A stretch of DNA of 34,676 bases from positions 1 to 34,676 of the forward strand of contig CALWGM010000116.1 in assembly GCA_944380065.1 (NCBI GenBank), given 5' to 3'. The notes beneath the pieces were generated by a model. It saw nothing but the letters and a program-made list of their open reading frames with translations. It ran no database searches and was not told the DNA's origin. The first letter of the stretch is position 1, and each line of letters starts with the position of its first letter. Origin of the DNA: an uncultured Lachnospiraceae bacterium (GTDB taxonomy: Bacteria > Bacillota > Clostridia > Lachnospirales > Lachnospiraceae). Shown in pieces: positions 16,264 through 24,203 of the stretch. The position numbers and the translations under genes are program-made.

Positions 16264-16947
16264 ATGAAACGTTCTGAGATCAACGCCGCCATCCGGGAGA
16301 TGGAGGCCATGATAGAAAAACATGGGTTTGAAATTCCGCCCTTCTGCCGCTGGACGCCGCAGGAATGGGAAAACAAAAACCAAGAATACGATGAGATCCG
16401 CGACAACATGCTGGGCTGGGACATCACCGACTACGGCCTCGGTGATTTTTCCAAGGTGGGCTTCTCGCTGATCACCCTGCGCAACGGCAACCAGCAGCTG
16501 CCGCAGAAATACGCCAAGCCCTATGCGGAAAAGCTGCTGATGGTGCGTGAGGGACAGTATGCCCCCATGCATTTCCACTACTATAAAATGGAGGACATCA
16601 TCAACCGGGGCGGCGGAAATGTGCTGATCACCGTTTACAACTCCACCGAGGACGGCCAGTACGCGGACACGGATGTGAAGGTCTGTTCCGACGGCAGGAC
16701 TTATTACGTCCCGGCCGGAACCGCCATCCGGCTGACTCCCGGGGAGAGCATCACGATCTACCCCTGTATGTACCACGATTTCAACGTAGAACCCGGCACC
16801 GGCGATGTCCTGCTGGGCGAAGTATCCATGTGCAACGACGACAACACGGACAACCGCTTTTACGAGCCCATCGGCCGCTTCCCGGCGATCGAAGAGGACG
16901 AGGAACCGTACCGCCTGCTGTGCAACGAATATCCGGCGGCCCGTTAA
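16264..16947 (+). CDS. D-lyxose (D-mannose) isomerase
   Basis: A 227-residue cupin-fold aldose-ketose isomerase. The whole length matches the D-lyxose ketol-isomerase family: an N-terminal helical region with PPFCRWTPQEW, then the manganese site in MHFHYYKMEDIINRGGG (two His and a Glu) and a further His in CMYHDFNVEPGTGD. It would convert D-lyxose to D-xylulose and D-mannose to D-fructose. I placed the start at ATG 16264, seven bases after AAGGAAGG; the ATG at 16258 abuts that site. It is monocistronic with its own strong promoter and a terminator, without neighbouring sugar transport or kinase genes. Confidence 0.9.
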   Translation: MKRSEINAAIREMEAMIEKHGFEIPPFCRWTPQEWENKNQEYDEIRDNMLGWDITDYGLGDFSKVGFSLITLRNGNQQLPQKYAKPYAEKLLMVREGQYAPMHFHYYKMEDIINRGGGNVLITVYNSTEDGQYADTDVKVCSDGRTYYVPAGTAIRLTPGESITIYPCMYHDFNVEPGTGDVLLGEVSMCNDDNTDNRFYEPIGRFPAIEEDEEPYRLLCNEYPAAR

Positions 16948-16993
16948 ACCCGGCCGGTTCCCGTCACAGGGATTGTTTTCCTTATGAAAAAAT

Positions 16994-17046
16994 GCGGAGT
17001 CTGCTCCACAGAAACGATCTTTTCTGTGGGACAGGCTCCGCCTCCT
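16994..17046. terminator. Bidirectional intrinsic terminator
   Basis: GCGGAG (16994-16999) pairs with CTCCGC (17036-17041), and inside it CCACAGAA pairs with TTCTGTGG. The stem is preceded by a run of A and followed by a run of T, so it works for the converging lyxose isomerase and DJ-1/PfpI genes. Confidence 0.85.
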
Positions 17047-17103
17047 TTTTACGTCATCAGCAGGCATGCTTTCTTTCGCCTTCCTGCATCCCCGGCCTAT
17101 TTT

Positions 17104-17646
17104 TTACGGCATCATGGTGGACACCCGGATTTCCTGCGCCTTTGCCTCCCCTTCCAGATAACGGATGATCTCCAGCGCAAAATACGGCGCGGCGCCCGGC
17201 CCTTTTCCGGTAATCAGGTTGCCGTCGCATTCCGTCGTGTGCTCCGTCCAGTCCGCCCCGCCTTCCGGCTTGCATCCCGGATATCCGGTCGCAGTCCTGC
17301 CCTTTAACAGGCCTGTCTCCGAGAGCATCCCCGGCGCGGCGCAGATAGCCGCCACCAGCTTTCCTTCCGAGAGAAACTTCTCTGCCAGCTCCCGTGTTCC
17401 TTCTGCTTTTCCAAGATCCGCAGTCCCGGCTCCCCCCGGATACACAACTGCGTCAAACACATCGAAATCCACATCCGCCAAAACACTGTCCGTATGGAAG
17501 ATGATATCATGGCTCCCGCGAACCTGTTTTGTCCCGGTCACCGAGACGGTAGTTACCCCGATCCCGGCCCGCCTGCAGAAATCCACCGTAGTCAGGCATT
17601 CCACCTCTTCCACGCCATCCATCACAAAAACTGCTATCCTGCTCAT
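17104..17646 (-). CDS. DJ-1/PfpI-family protein
   Basis: A 180-residue protein of the DJ-1/YajL type. The nucleophile-elbow cysteine is Cys102 in AAICAAPGML, with the partner Glu in the early GVEEVE segment (residues 11-16) and an oxyanion glycine pair in YPGGAGTADL. Family members act in protein or nucleotide deglycation, chaperone activity or redox defence; members in Firmicutes are often mislabelled ThiJ. It starts at ATG 17646 with GAGGAGG and runs alone to the shared terminator. Confidence 0.88.
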   Translation of the reverse strand: MSRIAVFVMDGVEEVECLTTVDFCRRAGIGVTTVSVTGTKQVRGSHDIIFHTDSVLADVDFDVFDAVVYPGGAGTADLGKAEGTRELAEKFLSEGKLVAAICAAPGMLSETGLLKGRTATGYPGCKPEGGADWTEHTTECDGNLITGKGPGAAPYFALEIIRYLEGEAKAQEIRVSTMMP

Positions 17647-17716
17647 AAAAGAATCCTCCTCTTCCTCTTTTTCCTGTTTTGATTTATACTGAATACAGCA
17701 CTACTGTAAGCAAAAC

Positions 17717-17775
17717 GACGGCCAACGGCAGCATGCCGCAGATTCCGGATCTGCATTCCGGCATCCCCCGCCGTC
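17717..17775 (+). other. Long hairpin in the leader of the CYTH gene
   Basis: Nested pairing arms are visible: GACGGC (17717-17722) with GCCGTC (17770-17775), ATGCCG (17733-17738) with CGGCAT (17759-17764), and CAGAT with ATCTG around a TCCGG loop. The structure ends right before the AAAAGGAG site of the next gene, with no T run. Confidence 0.5.
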
Positions 17776-17791
17776 AAAAGGAGAACGCCAA

Positions 17792-18250
17792 ATGGAAATC
17801 GAACGCAAATTTTTAATCGCCAGACTGCCTGAAAACCTGGATACCTGTCCCTGTCATCAGATCGAACAGGGGTATCTGTGCACCGACCCTGTGGTGCGCA
17901 TCCGCAGGCAGGATGACACGTATATCCTCACCTACAAATCCGGCGGCATGATGAGCCGGGAAGAATACAACCTTCCCCTGACCGCCCAGGCATATGAACA
18001 CTTAAAGCCCAAGACAGACGGTATCTATATATCGAAAAAGCGGTACTGCATCCCCTATAAAAACTATACCATCGAGCTGGATATTTTTGAAAAGGATGCG
18101 GCGCCGCTGATCCTGGCTGAAGTGGAATTCCCCTCCGAGGAGGAGGCACGCGCCTTTACGCCTCCGGAATGGTTCGCGGAAGACGTCACCTTTTCTCCCT
18201 GCTACCATAACAGTTATATCAGCCGGTACGGATACCGCCCGGAACCCTGA
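17792..18250 (+). CDS. CYTH-domain protein (triphosphate tunnel metalloenzyme family)
   Basis: A 152-residue protein that is one CYTH domain. The signature ExExK is at the very start (MEIERKFLI, Glu2, Glu4 and Lys6), followed by alternating basic and acidic strands (VVRIRRQDDTYILTYKS and YTIELDIFEKDAAPLILAEVEF) that line the tunnel binding triphosphate and metal. Known activities are inorganic triphosphatase or thiamine triphosphatase; the substrate here is not certain. It starts at ATG 17792 with AAAAGGAG upstream, directly after a long hairpin. Confidence 0.9.
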   Translation: MEIERKFLIARLPENLDTCPCHQIEQGYLCTDPVVRIRRQDDTYILTYKSGGMMSREEYNLPLTAQAYEHLKPKTDGIYISKKRYCIPYKNYTIELDIFEKDAAPLILAEVEFPSEEEARAFTPPEWFAEDVTFSPCYHNSYISRYGYRPEP

Positions 18251-18262
18251 CTGTGCTGACGC

Positions 18263-18319
18263 CATCCATATCTCCCGCTATAGAAAAGGCGGAAAATGGA
18301 TGAGCGCCCCTTTCGCTCA
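18263..18319. terminator. Possible tandem hairpins between converging genes
   Basis: CATCCAT (18263-18269) pairs with ATGGATG (18296-18302), with an inner CCGC / GCGG pair; a second stem TGAGCG / CGCTCA follows at 18301-18319 and includes the stop of the DUF1653 gene. No strong T run is present, so termination is uncertain. Confidence 0.4.
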
Positions 18320-18931
18320 CCGCAGTCTCCCGGACTCATATTTCTGCCGTGTCCGGATACAGTGCTTTAACTGTGCGTAGCGTTCCCGCAGGTTTCCCTC
18401 CGGTATCGCCAGATCCAGCACCACAGCAATATCGTCGATCAGCCTGTCTGTGACATCATTCTGCATGTCACAGACAATTTTATACTTTTCATCAAAAGTG
18501 GCTGCGTCCAGGATCTGATCCAGCCAGGGATTCAGATGTGTCCCGGCTGCCTCCCCGGACAGTTCCCCCAGGTGTTCCGCAGCCTCATCCCGGACAGCTG
18601 TTCCGTCCTCCGTTTTTACCAGTTCCCGGCAGCCGCCCGCATTCTTCTCTTCCGGCTCTGCCTTCGCTCCGCCTTCTGCTCCCTCCCCGGATGTCTCCGG
18701 ATCCAGATACTGAAAACGGTATTTCTGCTCCACCTGCGGATACTTTTCATGATCCACCTCACTGACAAACATCTCATACGGGCGGATATAAACTTTAAAA
18801 TCCCCGTACAGCGCCTGATAGACCACATATTTTTCCATTGTCTCAGAATGATACGCCACCGCGATCACCTGATACAGCTTCTTCTTGAAATGTAAATACT
18901 TTTCTCCCGGCATGGGATTTCCCTGCGCCAT
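18317..18931 (-). CDS. DUF1653-domain protein
   Basis: A 204-residue protein. Residues about 8-65 match DUF1653: PGEKYLHFKKKLYQVIAVA, then KYVVYQALYGDFKVYIRPYEMFVSEVD, a small beta-rich domain of unknown function. A variable Glu/Ala/Gly-rich linker follows, and the last 75 residues form a helical domain ending LKHCIRTRQKYE. I chose ATG 18931 because AGAGGT is seven bases upstream; other starts 6 and 33 bases earlier lie on or before that site. It is third in the operon after tcdA and a small membrane protein. Confidence 0.8.
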   Translation of the reverse strand: MAQGNPMPGEKYLHFKKKLYQVIAVAYHSETMEKYVVYQALYGDFKVYIRPYEMFVSEVDHEKYPQVEQKYRFQYLDPETSGEGAEGGAKAEPEEKNAGGCRELVKTEDGTAVRDEAAEHLGELSGEAAGTHLNPWLDQILDAATFDEKYKIVCDMQNDVTDRLIDDIAVVLDLAIPEGNLRERYAQLKHCIRTRQKYESGRLR

Positions 18932-18998
18932 GGCCATTACCTCTTTTCTTCTATCTTTCTGCACTGCAGACAGCCCCGGGCAGAGATTGCGGCCGCCG

Positions 18999-19400
18999 TT
19001 ACGGAAGTGTCGTATAGCGGTTCAGCATATCCGTAGCTTCTGCCACAAAATCTCTGGAAAAGGTCAGTGTATCCTTCGGTCCCTTCACCATCACATCATA
19101 TACGTTATCCATCAGCTGCTCGGACGCAATGGCATCCAGGTCATTTCCCACCGCCACCTCCACGGTATTTTCTTTCGCCGCAGTGAGAATATTTTCCTTT
19201 GGTTCTGCTTTCCTGCGGGGAACGGACGCCGCTGAAGATTTCTTCTGTGTTTTCCGCACCCTGCCGTCTGTTCTGTACGACGTCTGCGCAGTGCGCGCCG
19301 GATCCTGCGGCCCGCTCTTTTCCCTTTTCCCGGCTGATTTGCGCCATGCCTGAAAAATCACGGCTGCGATAACAATGATTACAATAATTACGGAAACCAT
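18999..19400 (-). CDS. Small single-pass membrane protein of unknown function
   Basis: A 133-residue protein not recognised. Residues 2-20 are a strongly hydrophobic membrane anchor rich in Val and Ile, followed by a basic Lys/Arg/Ser linker to about residue 70. The C-terminal 60 residues form a mixed domain (VEVAVGNDLDAIASEQLMDNV). The orientation is probably with the tail in the cytoplasm because the positively charged residues follow the helix. It has a GGGGAGGA site before the ATG, and lies between tcdA and the DUF1653 gene in the same direction. Confidence 0.7.
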   Translation of the reverse strand: MVSVIIVIIVIAAVIFQAWRKSAGKREKSGPQDPARTAQTSYRTDGRVRKTQKKSSAASVPRRKAEPKENILTAAKENTVEVAVGNDLDAIASEQLMDNVYDVMVKGPKDTLTFSRDFVAEATDMLNRYTTLP

Positions 19401-19475
19401 ACCCTGTCCTCCCCATCCTCTTTCGCTGTTCCTGCTGCCCCTCTATTTTATCCTCTGACGTGGGCAATGTCAATT

Positions 19476-20195
19476 TCACAGCGTGAAACGGCACAGATCC
19501 TTCACCACCTCTGACGCCAGGAGCAGCCCCGCCACCGACGGCACAAAAGCCACGCTCCCCGGCAGGGAACGCCTGCCAGCCGTTTCTTCCCCGGTATCCT
19601 CCGCCGGCTGCAGCGGCTTCTCCGGGGAATACACCACCTTCAGATGCTTCACGCCCCGTTTTTTCAGTTCATGCCGCATGACCTTTGCCAGCGGGCACAT
19701 ACTCGTTTTGTAAATATCCGTCACCGCAAGCTGCGCCGGATCCAGCTTGTTCCCGGTTCCCATACTGCTGATCACCGGGACGCCTGCCGCCTGTGCCCGC
19801 AGAATGATCTCAATCTTGGCAGTGACGGTATCTACCGCGTCCACCACATAAGAATATTCCGAAAAATCAAACGTATCCGCGTTTTCCGGCAGATAAAAAC
19901 ACGGGCAGATCTCCACATCTGCCTCCGGCTGGATCTCCAGGATCCGCTCCCTCATCACCTCTGCCTTGACCCGCCCCACGGTTTTGTGCGTGGCAATGAT
20001 CTGGCGGTTCAGGTTCGTTAAGGATACGGTATCATGATCCACCAGCACAAACGAACCGATCCCCGTCCGCGCCAGCGCCTCCACCGTGTAGCCTCCCACG
20101 CCGCCGATTCCGAAAACGGCTACCTTCGCCTGCCGCAGCCGCTGCATATTTTCACTGCCCAGAAGCATCCTTGTCCTTGAAAACTGATCTGTCAT
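19476..20195 (-). CDS. tcdA: tRNA threonylcarbamoyladenosine dehydratase (TcdA/CsdL)
   Basis: A 239-residue E1-like ATP-dependent enzyme that cyclises t6A at tRNA position 37 to ct6A. The nucleotide-binding loop is GIGGVGGYTVEALARTGIG (about residues 30-48), followed by VDHDTVSLTNLNRQI, which carries the conserved Asp, Asn and Arg, and the VDAVDTVTAK segment. The ISSMGTGNKLDP motif is typical of the TcdA branch rather than ThiF or MoeB, as is the lack of a rhodanese domain. It starts at ATG 20195 with AAGGAG and a good promoter, and leads the operon with two small genes. Confidence 0.9.
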   Translation of the reverse strand: MTDQFSRTRMLLGSENMQRLRQAKVAVFGIGGVGGYTVEALARTGIGSFVLVDHDTVSLTNLNRQIIATHKTVGRVKAEVMRERILEIQPEADVEICPCFYLPENADTFDFSEYSYVVDAVDTVTAKIEIILRAQAAGVPVISSMGTGNKLDPAQLAVTDIYKTSMCPLAKVMRHELKKRGVKHLKVVYSPEKPLQPAEDTGEETAGRRSLPGSVAFVPSVAGLLLASEVVKDLCRFTL

Positions 20196-20216
20196 CTGTT
20201 CATCTCCTTACAGACC

Positions 20217-20245
20217 ATTATACTGGCTGACCGGGCTTTCCACAA
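20217..20245 (-). promoter_or_regulatory. Promoter of the tcdA operon
   Basis: On the - strand TTGTGG (20245-20240) and a perfect TATAAT (20222-20217) are 17 bases apart, leaving a leader of about 15 bases to the start codon. Confidence 0.65.
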
Positions 20246-20253
20246 CCGCCATC

Positions 20254-20281
20254 TTGCAATTTTACAGATTTATGGTATTCT
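20254..20281 (+). promoter_or_regulatory. Promoter of the rsmF-like gene
   Basis: TTGCAA at 20254-20259 and TATTCT at 20276-20281 with a 16-base spacer. The leader to the ATG at 20374 is about 85 bases and contains a stem-loop. Confidence 0.55.
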
Positions 20282-20301
20282 TGGATTACTGTTCAGGCCA
20301 G

Positions 20302-20324
20302 CATCAAACCTTGACTGTTTGATG
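20302..20324 (+). other. Stem-loop in the leader of the rsmF-like gene
   Basis: CATCAAAC (20302-20309) pairs perfectly with GTTTGATG (20317-20324) across a seven-base loop. No T run follows. The sequence TTTGATG recurs at 20335-20341, so an alternative pairing with the first arm is possible. Confidence 0.5.
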
Positions 20325-20373
20325 TGTCAGCACCTTTGATGATTGTTGATTTCAGTACAGGGAGGAACCACAG

Positions 20374-21897
20374 ATGATCCGTCTTCCGGAAGATTTTTTA
20401 AGCAGAATGAGAGCTCAGCTGGGCGATGAATTTGATTCTTTTTACGAGAGCTACCAGGCTCCCCGCCGGTCCGGCCTGCGGGTGAATACTTTAAAATGCG
20501 CGCCGGAACAGTTTCCCCGGATCGCTCCGGGCGACTGGGAACCGATCCCCTGGGTGCATAACGGCTATTTTGTCCCGGAAGGCATGCGGATGGGCGCGTC
20601 GCCCCTGTACGCCGCAGGCGTCTTTTACCTGCAGGAGCCCAGCGCCATGACGCCGGCCTCCCGCCTGAATGTCTCCCCCGGCGAGCGGGTTCTGGATCTC
20701 TGCGCCGCTCCCGGCGGCAAATCCACCGAGCTGGCGGCCAGACTTCAGGGCAAAGGTCTCTTAGTGGCCAACGATATCAGCAACGCCCGAGCGAAGGCGC
20801 TGCTGCGCAACCTGGAATTATTTGGTTCCGGAAATATTCTGGTGACAAACGAGACGCCCGGGAAATTAGCAGAAGTATTTGAAGGATATTTCGACAAAGT
20901 CCTTGTGGACGCCCCCTGCTCCGGCGAGGGCATGTTCCGCAAAGATGAGGCGGTGATCGGCACCTGGACGCCGGATCGTCCCGCGTTTTTCGCCGCCCAG
21001 CAGAAGGACATCACCGCAAATGCCGTAAAAATGCTGCGGGAAGGCGGCGTCATGATGTACTCCACCTGCACCTTCTCTCCGGAGGAAAATGAGGGAACCA
21101 TTTCCTGGCTCTTAGAGCAGTTCCCGCAGATGCAGCTGATGGAGATGAAAGGATATGAAGGGTTCGCCCCCGGGAACCCGGAATGGGGAAACGGCGATCC
21201 CGGCCTGCGCAAATGCGTGCGGATCTGGCCGCACCGGATGCAGGGGGAAGGCCATTTCCTGGCTCTCCTGCAAAAAGACGCCCCGGATCCGGAAGCCTGG
21301 CAGGACGCAGAAAATGTCCCGGAACGCACAGATTCTGCCTGCCGTCCATCGGAAAGTGCCGCAAACATATCGCAGAGTTTATATCGTGAAGACCGGAAAT
21401 CCAAAAAGAAAAAAGCAGGGAAAAAAAGGAACGGCCGACCGGAAAACACCGGAAATTCCTCCGCGCTTTCCCGCGCACAGCTGACCCTGATGGCTGAATT
21501 TCTCAGCCAGGCAGACACAGACCTCCCCCTGAAGGATCTGGAACTGCGAGGTGAAAAGGTCTTCCTTTCCCCTGCCCTCCCCTCCGGCGCGCACCGGCTG
21601 CATTTCCTGCGGAACGGCCTGTACCTGGGGGATCTGAAAAAGGACCGTTTTGAACCGTCTCAGCCCTTTGCCATGACCCTGTCGGCCGACACGTTCACAG
21701 ACTGCCTGGATCTTGGTCCCGACGATGACAGGATCCGCCGTTATCTGGCCGGAGAGCCCATTCCTGTGGCGGACGGCGAAACCGCCTCCGCCACAGGCTG
21801 GAAGTTAGTCTGTGTACAGGGCTTCTCCCTGGGCTGGGGCAAATTGGTGAACGGCACCTTAAAAAATAAATATCCTGCCGGATGGCGGCGGAATTAG
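20374..21897 (+). CDS. RsmF/RsmB-family rRNA (cytosine-5-)-methyltransferase
   Basis: A 507-residue SAM-dependent m5C RNA methyltransferase. An N-terminal RNA-binding domain is followed by the catalytic core: VLDLCAAPGGKSTELAA (SAM loop, near 107-121), the release cysteine in DAPCSGEGMFRK (Cys182) and the catalytic cysteine in YSTCTFSPEENE (Cys232). The C-terminal 200 residues start with a basic, lysine-rich linker and then a PUA-like domain (AHRLHFLRNGLYLG). Overall layout is that of RsmF (YebU), which methylates 16S rRNA; the exact position cannot be read from the sequence. It starts at ATG 20374 with GGGAGGA and ends six bases from the converging GH13 gene. Confidence 0.92.
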   Translation: MIRLPEDFLSRMRAQLGDEFDSFYESYQAPRRSGLRVNTLKCAPEQFPRIAPGDWEPIPWVHNGYFVPEGMRMGASPLYAAGVFYLQEPSAMTPASRLNVSPGERVLDLCAAPGGKSTELAARLQGKGLLVANDISNARAKALLRNLELFGSGNILVTNETPGKLAEVFEGYFDKVLVDAPCSGEGMFRKDEAVIGTWTPDRPAFFAAQQKDITANAVKMLREGGVMMYSTCTFSPEENEGTISWLLEQFPQMQLMEMKGYEGFAPGNPEWGNGDPGLRKCVRIWPHRMQGEGHFLALLQKDAPDPEAWQDAENVPERTDSACRPSESAANISQSLYREDRKSKKKKAGKKRNGRPENTGNSSALSRAQLTLMAEFLSQADTDLPLKDLELRGEKVFLSPALPSGAHRLHFLRNGLYLGDLKKDRFEPSQPFAMTLSADTFTDCLDLGPDDDRIRRYLAGEPIPVADGETASATGWKLVCVQGFSLGWGKLVNGTLKNKYPAGWRRN

Positions 21898-21903
21898 GCG
21901 GAA

Positions 21904-24024
21904 TCAGAACTTCCACACCACCGCTTCATACGGTCTCAGCCGCAGAACTTTTCCGAATGCCGGATCTCCATAGTTGGAAATCAGGCATTCCGGCGTTTCC
22001 GCCGGCAGTTCTTCCGCGGACATCTCTGTATCATGATCCGTAAAATTACATACCACCAGCAGCATCTCATCTCCCAGATGGCGTCTGTAGGCGTAGATCT
22101 CCTCCGACTCCGGAAGCAGCAGCTCATAGTCGCCGTATACGATGATCTCCTGCTCATGGCGCAGACGGATCAGCTTCTGATAATAATGGAAGACAGAATC
22201 CTGCCGCCGCAGCTGCTCTGCCGCGTTGATCTTCATATAATTGGGATTTACCATAATCCAGGGCTCCCCGGTGGAAAATCCCGCGTTTTTGCTGTCATCC
22301 CACTGCATGGGCGACCGGGCGTTGTCCCGGCTCTTATAACAGATCCGCCGGAACATATCCTCTGCGGAAAAAATCCCGTTTTCCACATATTCATGGTAAG
22401 CGTTGATGCTGTCCAGATCCCGCAGGTCGTCAATGGAGGCAAACGGCACATTGGTCATACCAAGCTCTTCCCCCTGGTAGACATAGGGCGTCCCCTGCAT
22501 CATATGCAGGCAGGTGGCCAGCATTTTTGCCGACAGTTCCCGGTAAGCATCGGAGTCATTTCCAAAGCGGGAGACAGACCGCGGCTGGTCATGGTTGCAA
22601 AAATACAGGCTGTTCCAGGCCACTTCGTGCAGTTCCCTCTGCCAGTCGGACAAAACCTTCTTCAGTTCGCGCAGATCCACTTTTTTCTCACTCCACTTAC
22701 TGCCGTTTTCATCATCCAGTCCCATATGTTCAAACTGGAAGACCATGTTCAGTTCCGATCCATCGGAGGATGCATAGGATTTCGCCTCCTGGATCGTCAC
22801 CCCGCAGCATTCTCCTACCGTAATAGTATCCCGACCCGCCAGTGTTCTGCGGTTCATCTCTCTCAGATACTCATGAACATGCGGGCCGTTGGCGCTGACC
22901 GCGAAGGATGCGTAGCCGTTGATTCCCGGCTCCCTGTCCGGCAGCCCGGGTTCTTTGGAAATCAGGCTGATCACGTCCATGCGGAAACCGTCCACCCCCT
23001 TATCCAGCCACCAGTTCATCATGTCAAACACGCTGTCCCTCACCTTCGGGTTATCCCAGTTCAGATCCGGCTGTTTTTTGGAGAACAGATGCAGATAGTA
23101 CATCTGCGTTGCCTCGTCAAACTCCCAGGCAGGCCCGCTGAAACAGGATCCCCAGTTATTCGGCTCTTTTCCGTCAACCGGCTCTCTCCAGATATAGTAA
23201 TCCCGGTACGGATTCTCCCTGGACCTGCGGCTCTCCACAAACCAGGCGTGCTCATCCGAAGTATGGTTCACCACCAGATCCATAACCAGACGGATGCCTC
23301 TCTTATGCATCTCCTCCAGCAGACAGTCAAAATCCTCCATGGTGCCGAACTCTTTCATGACCGCCCGGTAATCCCGGATATCATATCCATTGTCGTCATT
23401 GGGGGAATCATAGATCGGCGAAAGCCAGACCACATCTACGCCCAGCTCTTTTAAATAATCCAGCTTGCTGATAATGCCCTGCAGATCGCCGATCCCGTCC
23501 CCGTTGCTGTCGCAGAAGCTGCGGGGGTAAATCTGATATACCACGCTTTCTTTCCACCATGCCTTCTTCATAAAACATCCTCCTTGTAAATCTATCCAAT
23601 ATAGAATCATCTGATGCAGTTTCCCCAGAATCTCTTCAATTTCCCGGGCAGTCCGGACCACGCAATCCTGCACCTCACGGATCCTTGCCTGAACCTTCAT
23701 ATCCGTAAAAATGTTGTCAAAAAAGAGATCCAGCGTCCTGGTCATGCCGTCAAACTCGATCTGCAGTTCCTCTCCAATGGGAAAATCCAGCAATTCCCTG
23801 TGAAACCTGTGCAGTTCATGCCTGGCCCGATCCAGATCCGCCTGCGCGGTCTCGATCCGGGAATGCTTGGCCGCGCTGATAAAAAAGCCGCCTCCCAGCA
23901 TATCCAGGATCCCCATATTCCTGGCACTGTTCAGCGCCTTCGCCGCGTCTTCCAGCGCTTTCAGCACCTCCTCTCCCGCACGGATCGCCTCATAAATCTC
24001 CTGATTCTTTTCTTCATCTGTCAT
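21904..24024 (-). CDS. Oligo-1,6-glucosidase (GH13) in frame with an upstream helical protein
   Basis: A continuous frame of 706 residues. Its first 151 residues are a helical protein (DMLGGGFFISAAKHSRIETA near 38-57) that, as far as I recall, usually stands alone in Firmicutes. From 23571 a complete 555-residue GH13 enzyme follows: nucleophile Asp199 in GFRMDVI, acid/base Glu253 in VGECCG and Asp328 in NHDQPR, numbered from its own Met. Val200 next to the nucleophile is the residue linked to alpha-1,6 specificity in oligo-1,6-glucosidases. There is no stop between the parts, but a strong AGGAGG sits seven bases before the internal ATG. So the enzyme can be made alone, as a fusion, or both. 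The start at 24024 is a GGGGGTG-preceded ATG; earlier in-frame codons look non-coding. Confidence 0.85.
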   Translation of the reverse strand: MTDEEKNQEIYEAIRAGEEVLKALEDAAKALNSARNMGILDMLGGGFFISAAKHSRIETAQADLDRARHELHRFHRELLDFPIGEELQIEFDGMTRTLDLFFDNIFTDMKVQARIREVQDCVVRTAREIEEILGKLHQMILYWIDLQGGCFMKKAWWKESVVYQIYPRSFCDSNGDGIGDLQGIISKLDYLKELGVDVVWLSPIYDSPNDDNGYDIRDYRAVMKEFGTMEDFDCLLEEMHKRGIRLVMDLVVNHTSDEHAWFVESRRSRENPYRDYYIWREPVDGKEPNNWGSCFSGPAWEFDEATQMYYLHLFSKKQPDLNWDNPKVRDSVFDMMNWWLDKGVDGFRMDVISLISKEPGLPDREPGINGYASFAVSANGPHVHEYLREMNRRTLAGRDTITVGECCGVTIQEAKSYASSDGSELNMVFQFEHMGLDDENGSKWSEKKVDLRELKKVLSDWQRELHEVAWNSLYFCNHDQPRSVSRFGNDSDAYRELSAKMLATCLHMMQGTPYVYQGEELGMTNVPFASIDDLRDLDSINAYHEYVENGIFSAEDMFRRICYKSRDNARSPMQWDDSKNAGFSTGEPWIMVNPNYMKINAAEQLRRQDSVFHYYQKLIRLRHEQEIIVYGDYELLLPESEEIYAYRRHLGDEMLLVVCNFTDHDTEMSAEELPAETPECLISNYGDPAFGKVLRLRPYEAVVWKF
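23569..23584 (-). promoter_or_regulatory. Internal ribosome binding site and start codon of the GH13 enzyme
   Basis: On the - strand AGGAGG (23584-23579) lies seven bases before the ATG at 23571-23569. This ideal site is itself translated as Gln-Gly-Gly in the upstream frame. It marks the original start of a 555-residue alpha-1,6-glucosidase of normal family length. Confidence 0.85.
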
Positions 24025-24040
24025 CCTGAACACCCCCATT

Positions 24041-24060
24041 TTTATTATGCATATAATAAA
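24041..24060. repeat. AT-rich inverted repeat before the GH13 fusion frame
   Basis: TTTATTAT (24041-24048) and ATAATAAA (24053-24060) form a perfect 8-bp inverted repeat with the spacer GCAT, 17 bases upstream of the start at 24024. It sits in the divergent region with the flavoprotein gene and contains possible -10 hexamers on both strands. It may be an operator. Confidence 0.4.
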
Positions 24061-24203
24061 AGAATTTACACAAAAAATCAATACGGAATCCCCCTTTTTT
24101 CTTTCGTCCATTTGATGTAAGATAGCTGTAGACAGCAGGGCGGGTCTGCGGCAGTCATCTGCCGGACAGCGCACCCGCCAGAGAAAAAGGAGGAAGACAC
24201 ATC

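Noticed and set aside
22033-23454. Long open frame opposite the GH13 gene (473 codons)
   Set aside because: It mirrors the codon structure of the GH13 gene, has no ribosome binding site or recognisable motif, and the opposite strand encodes a complete enzyme.
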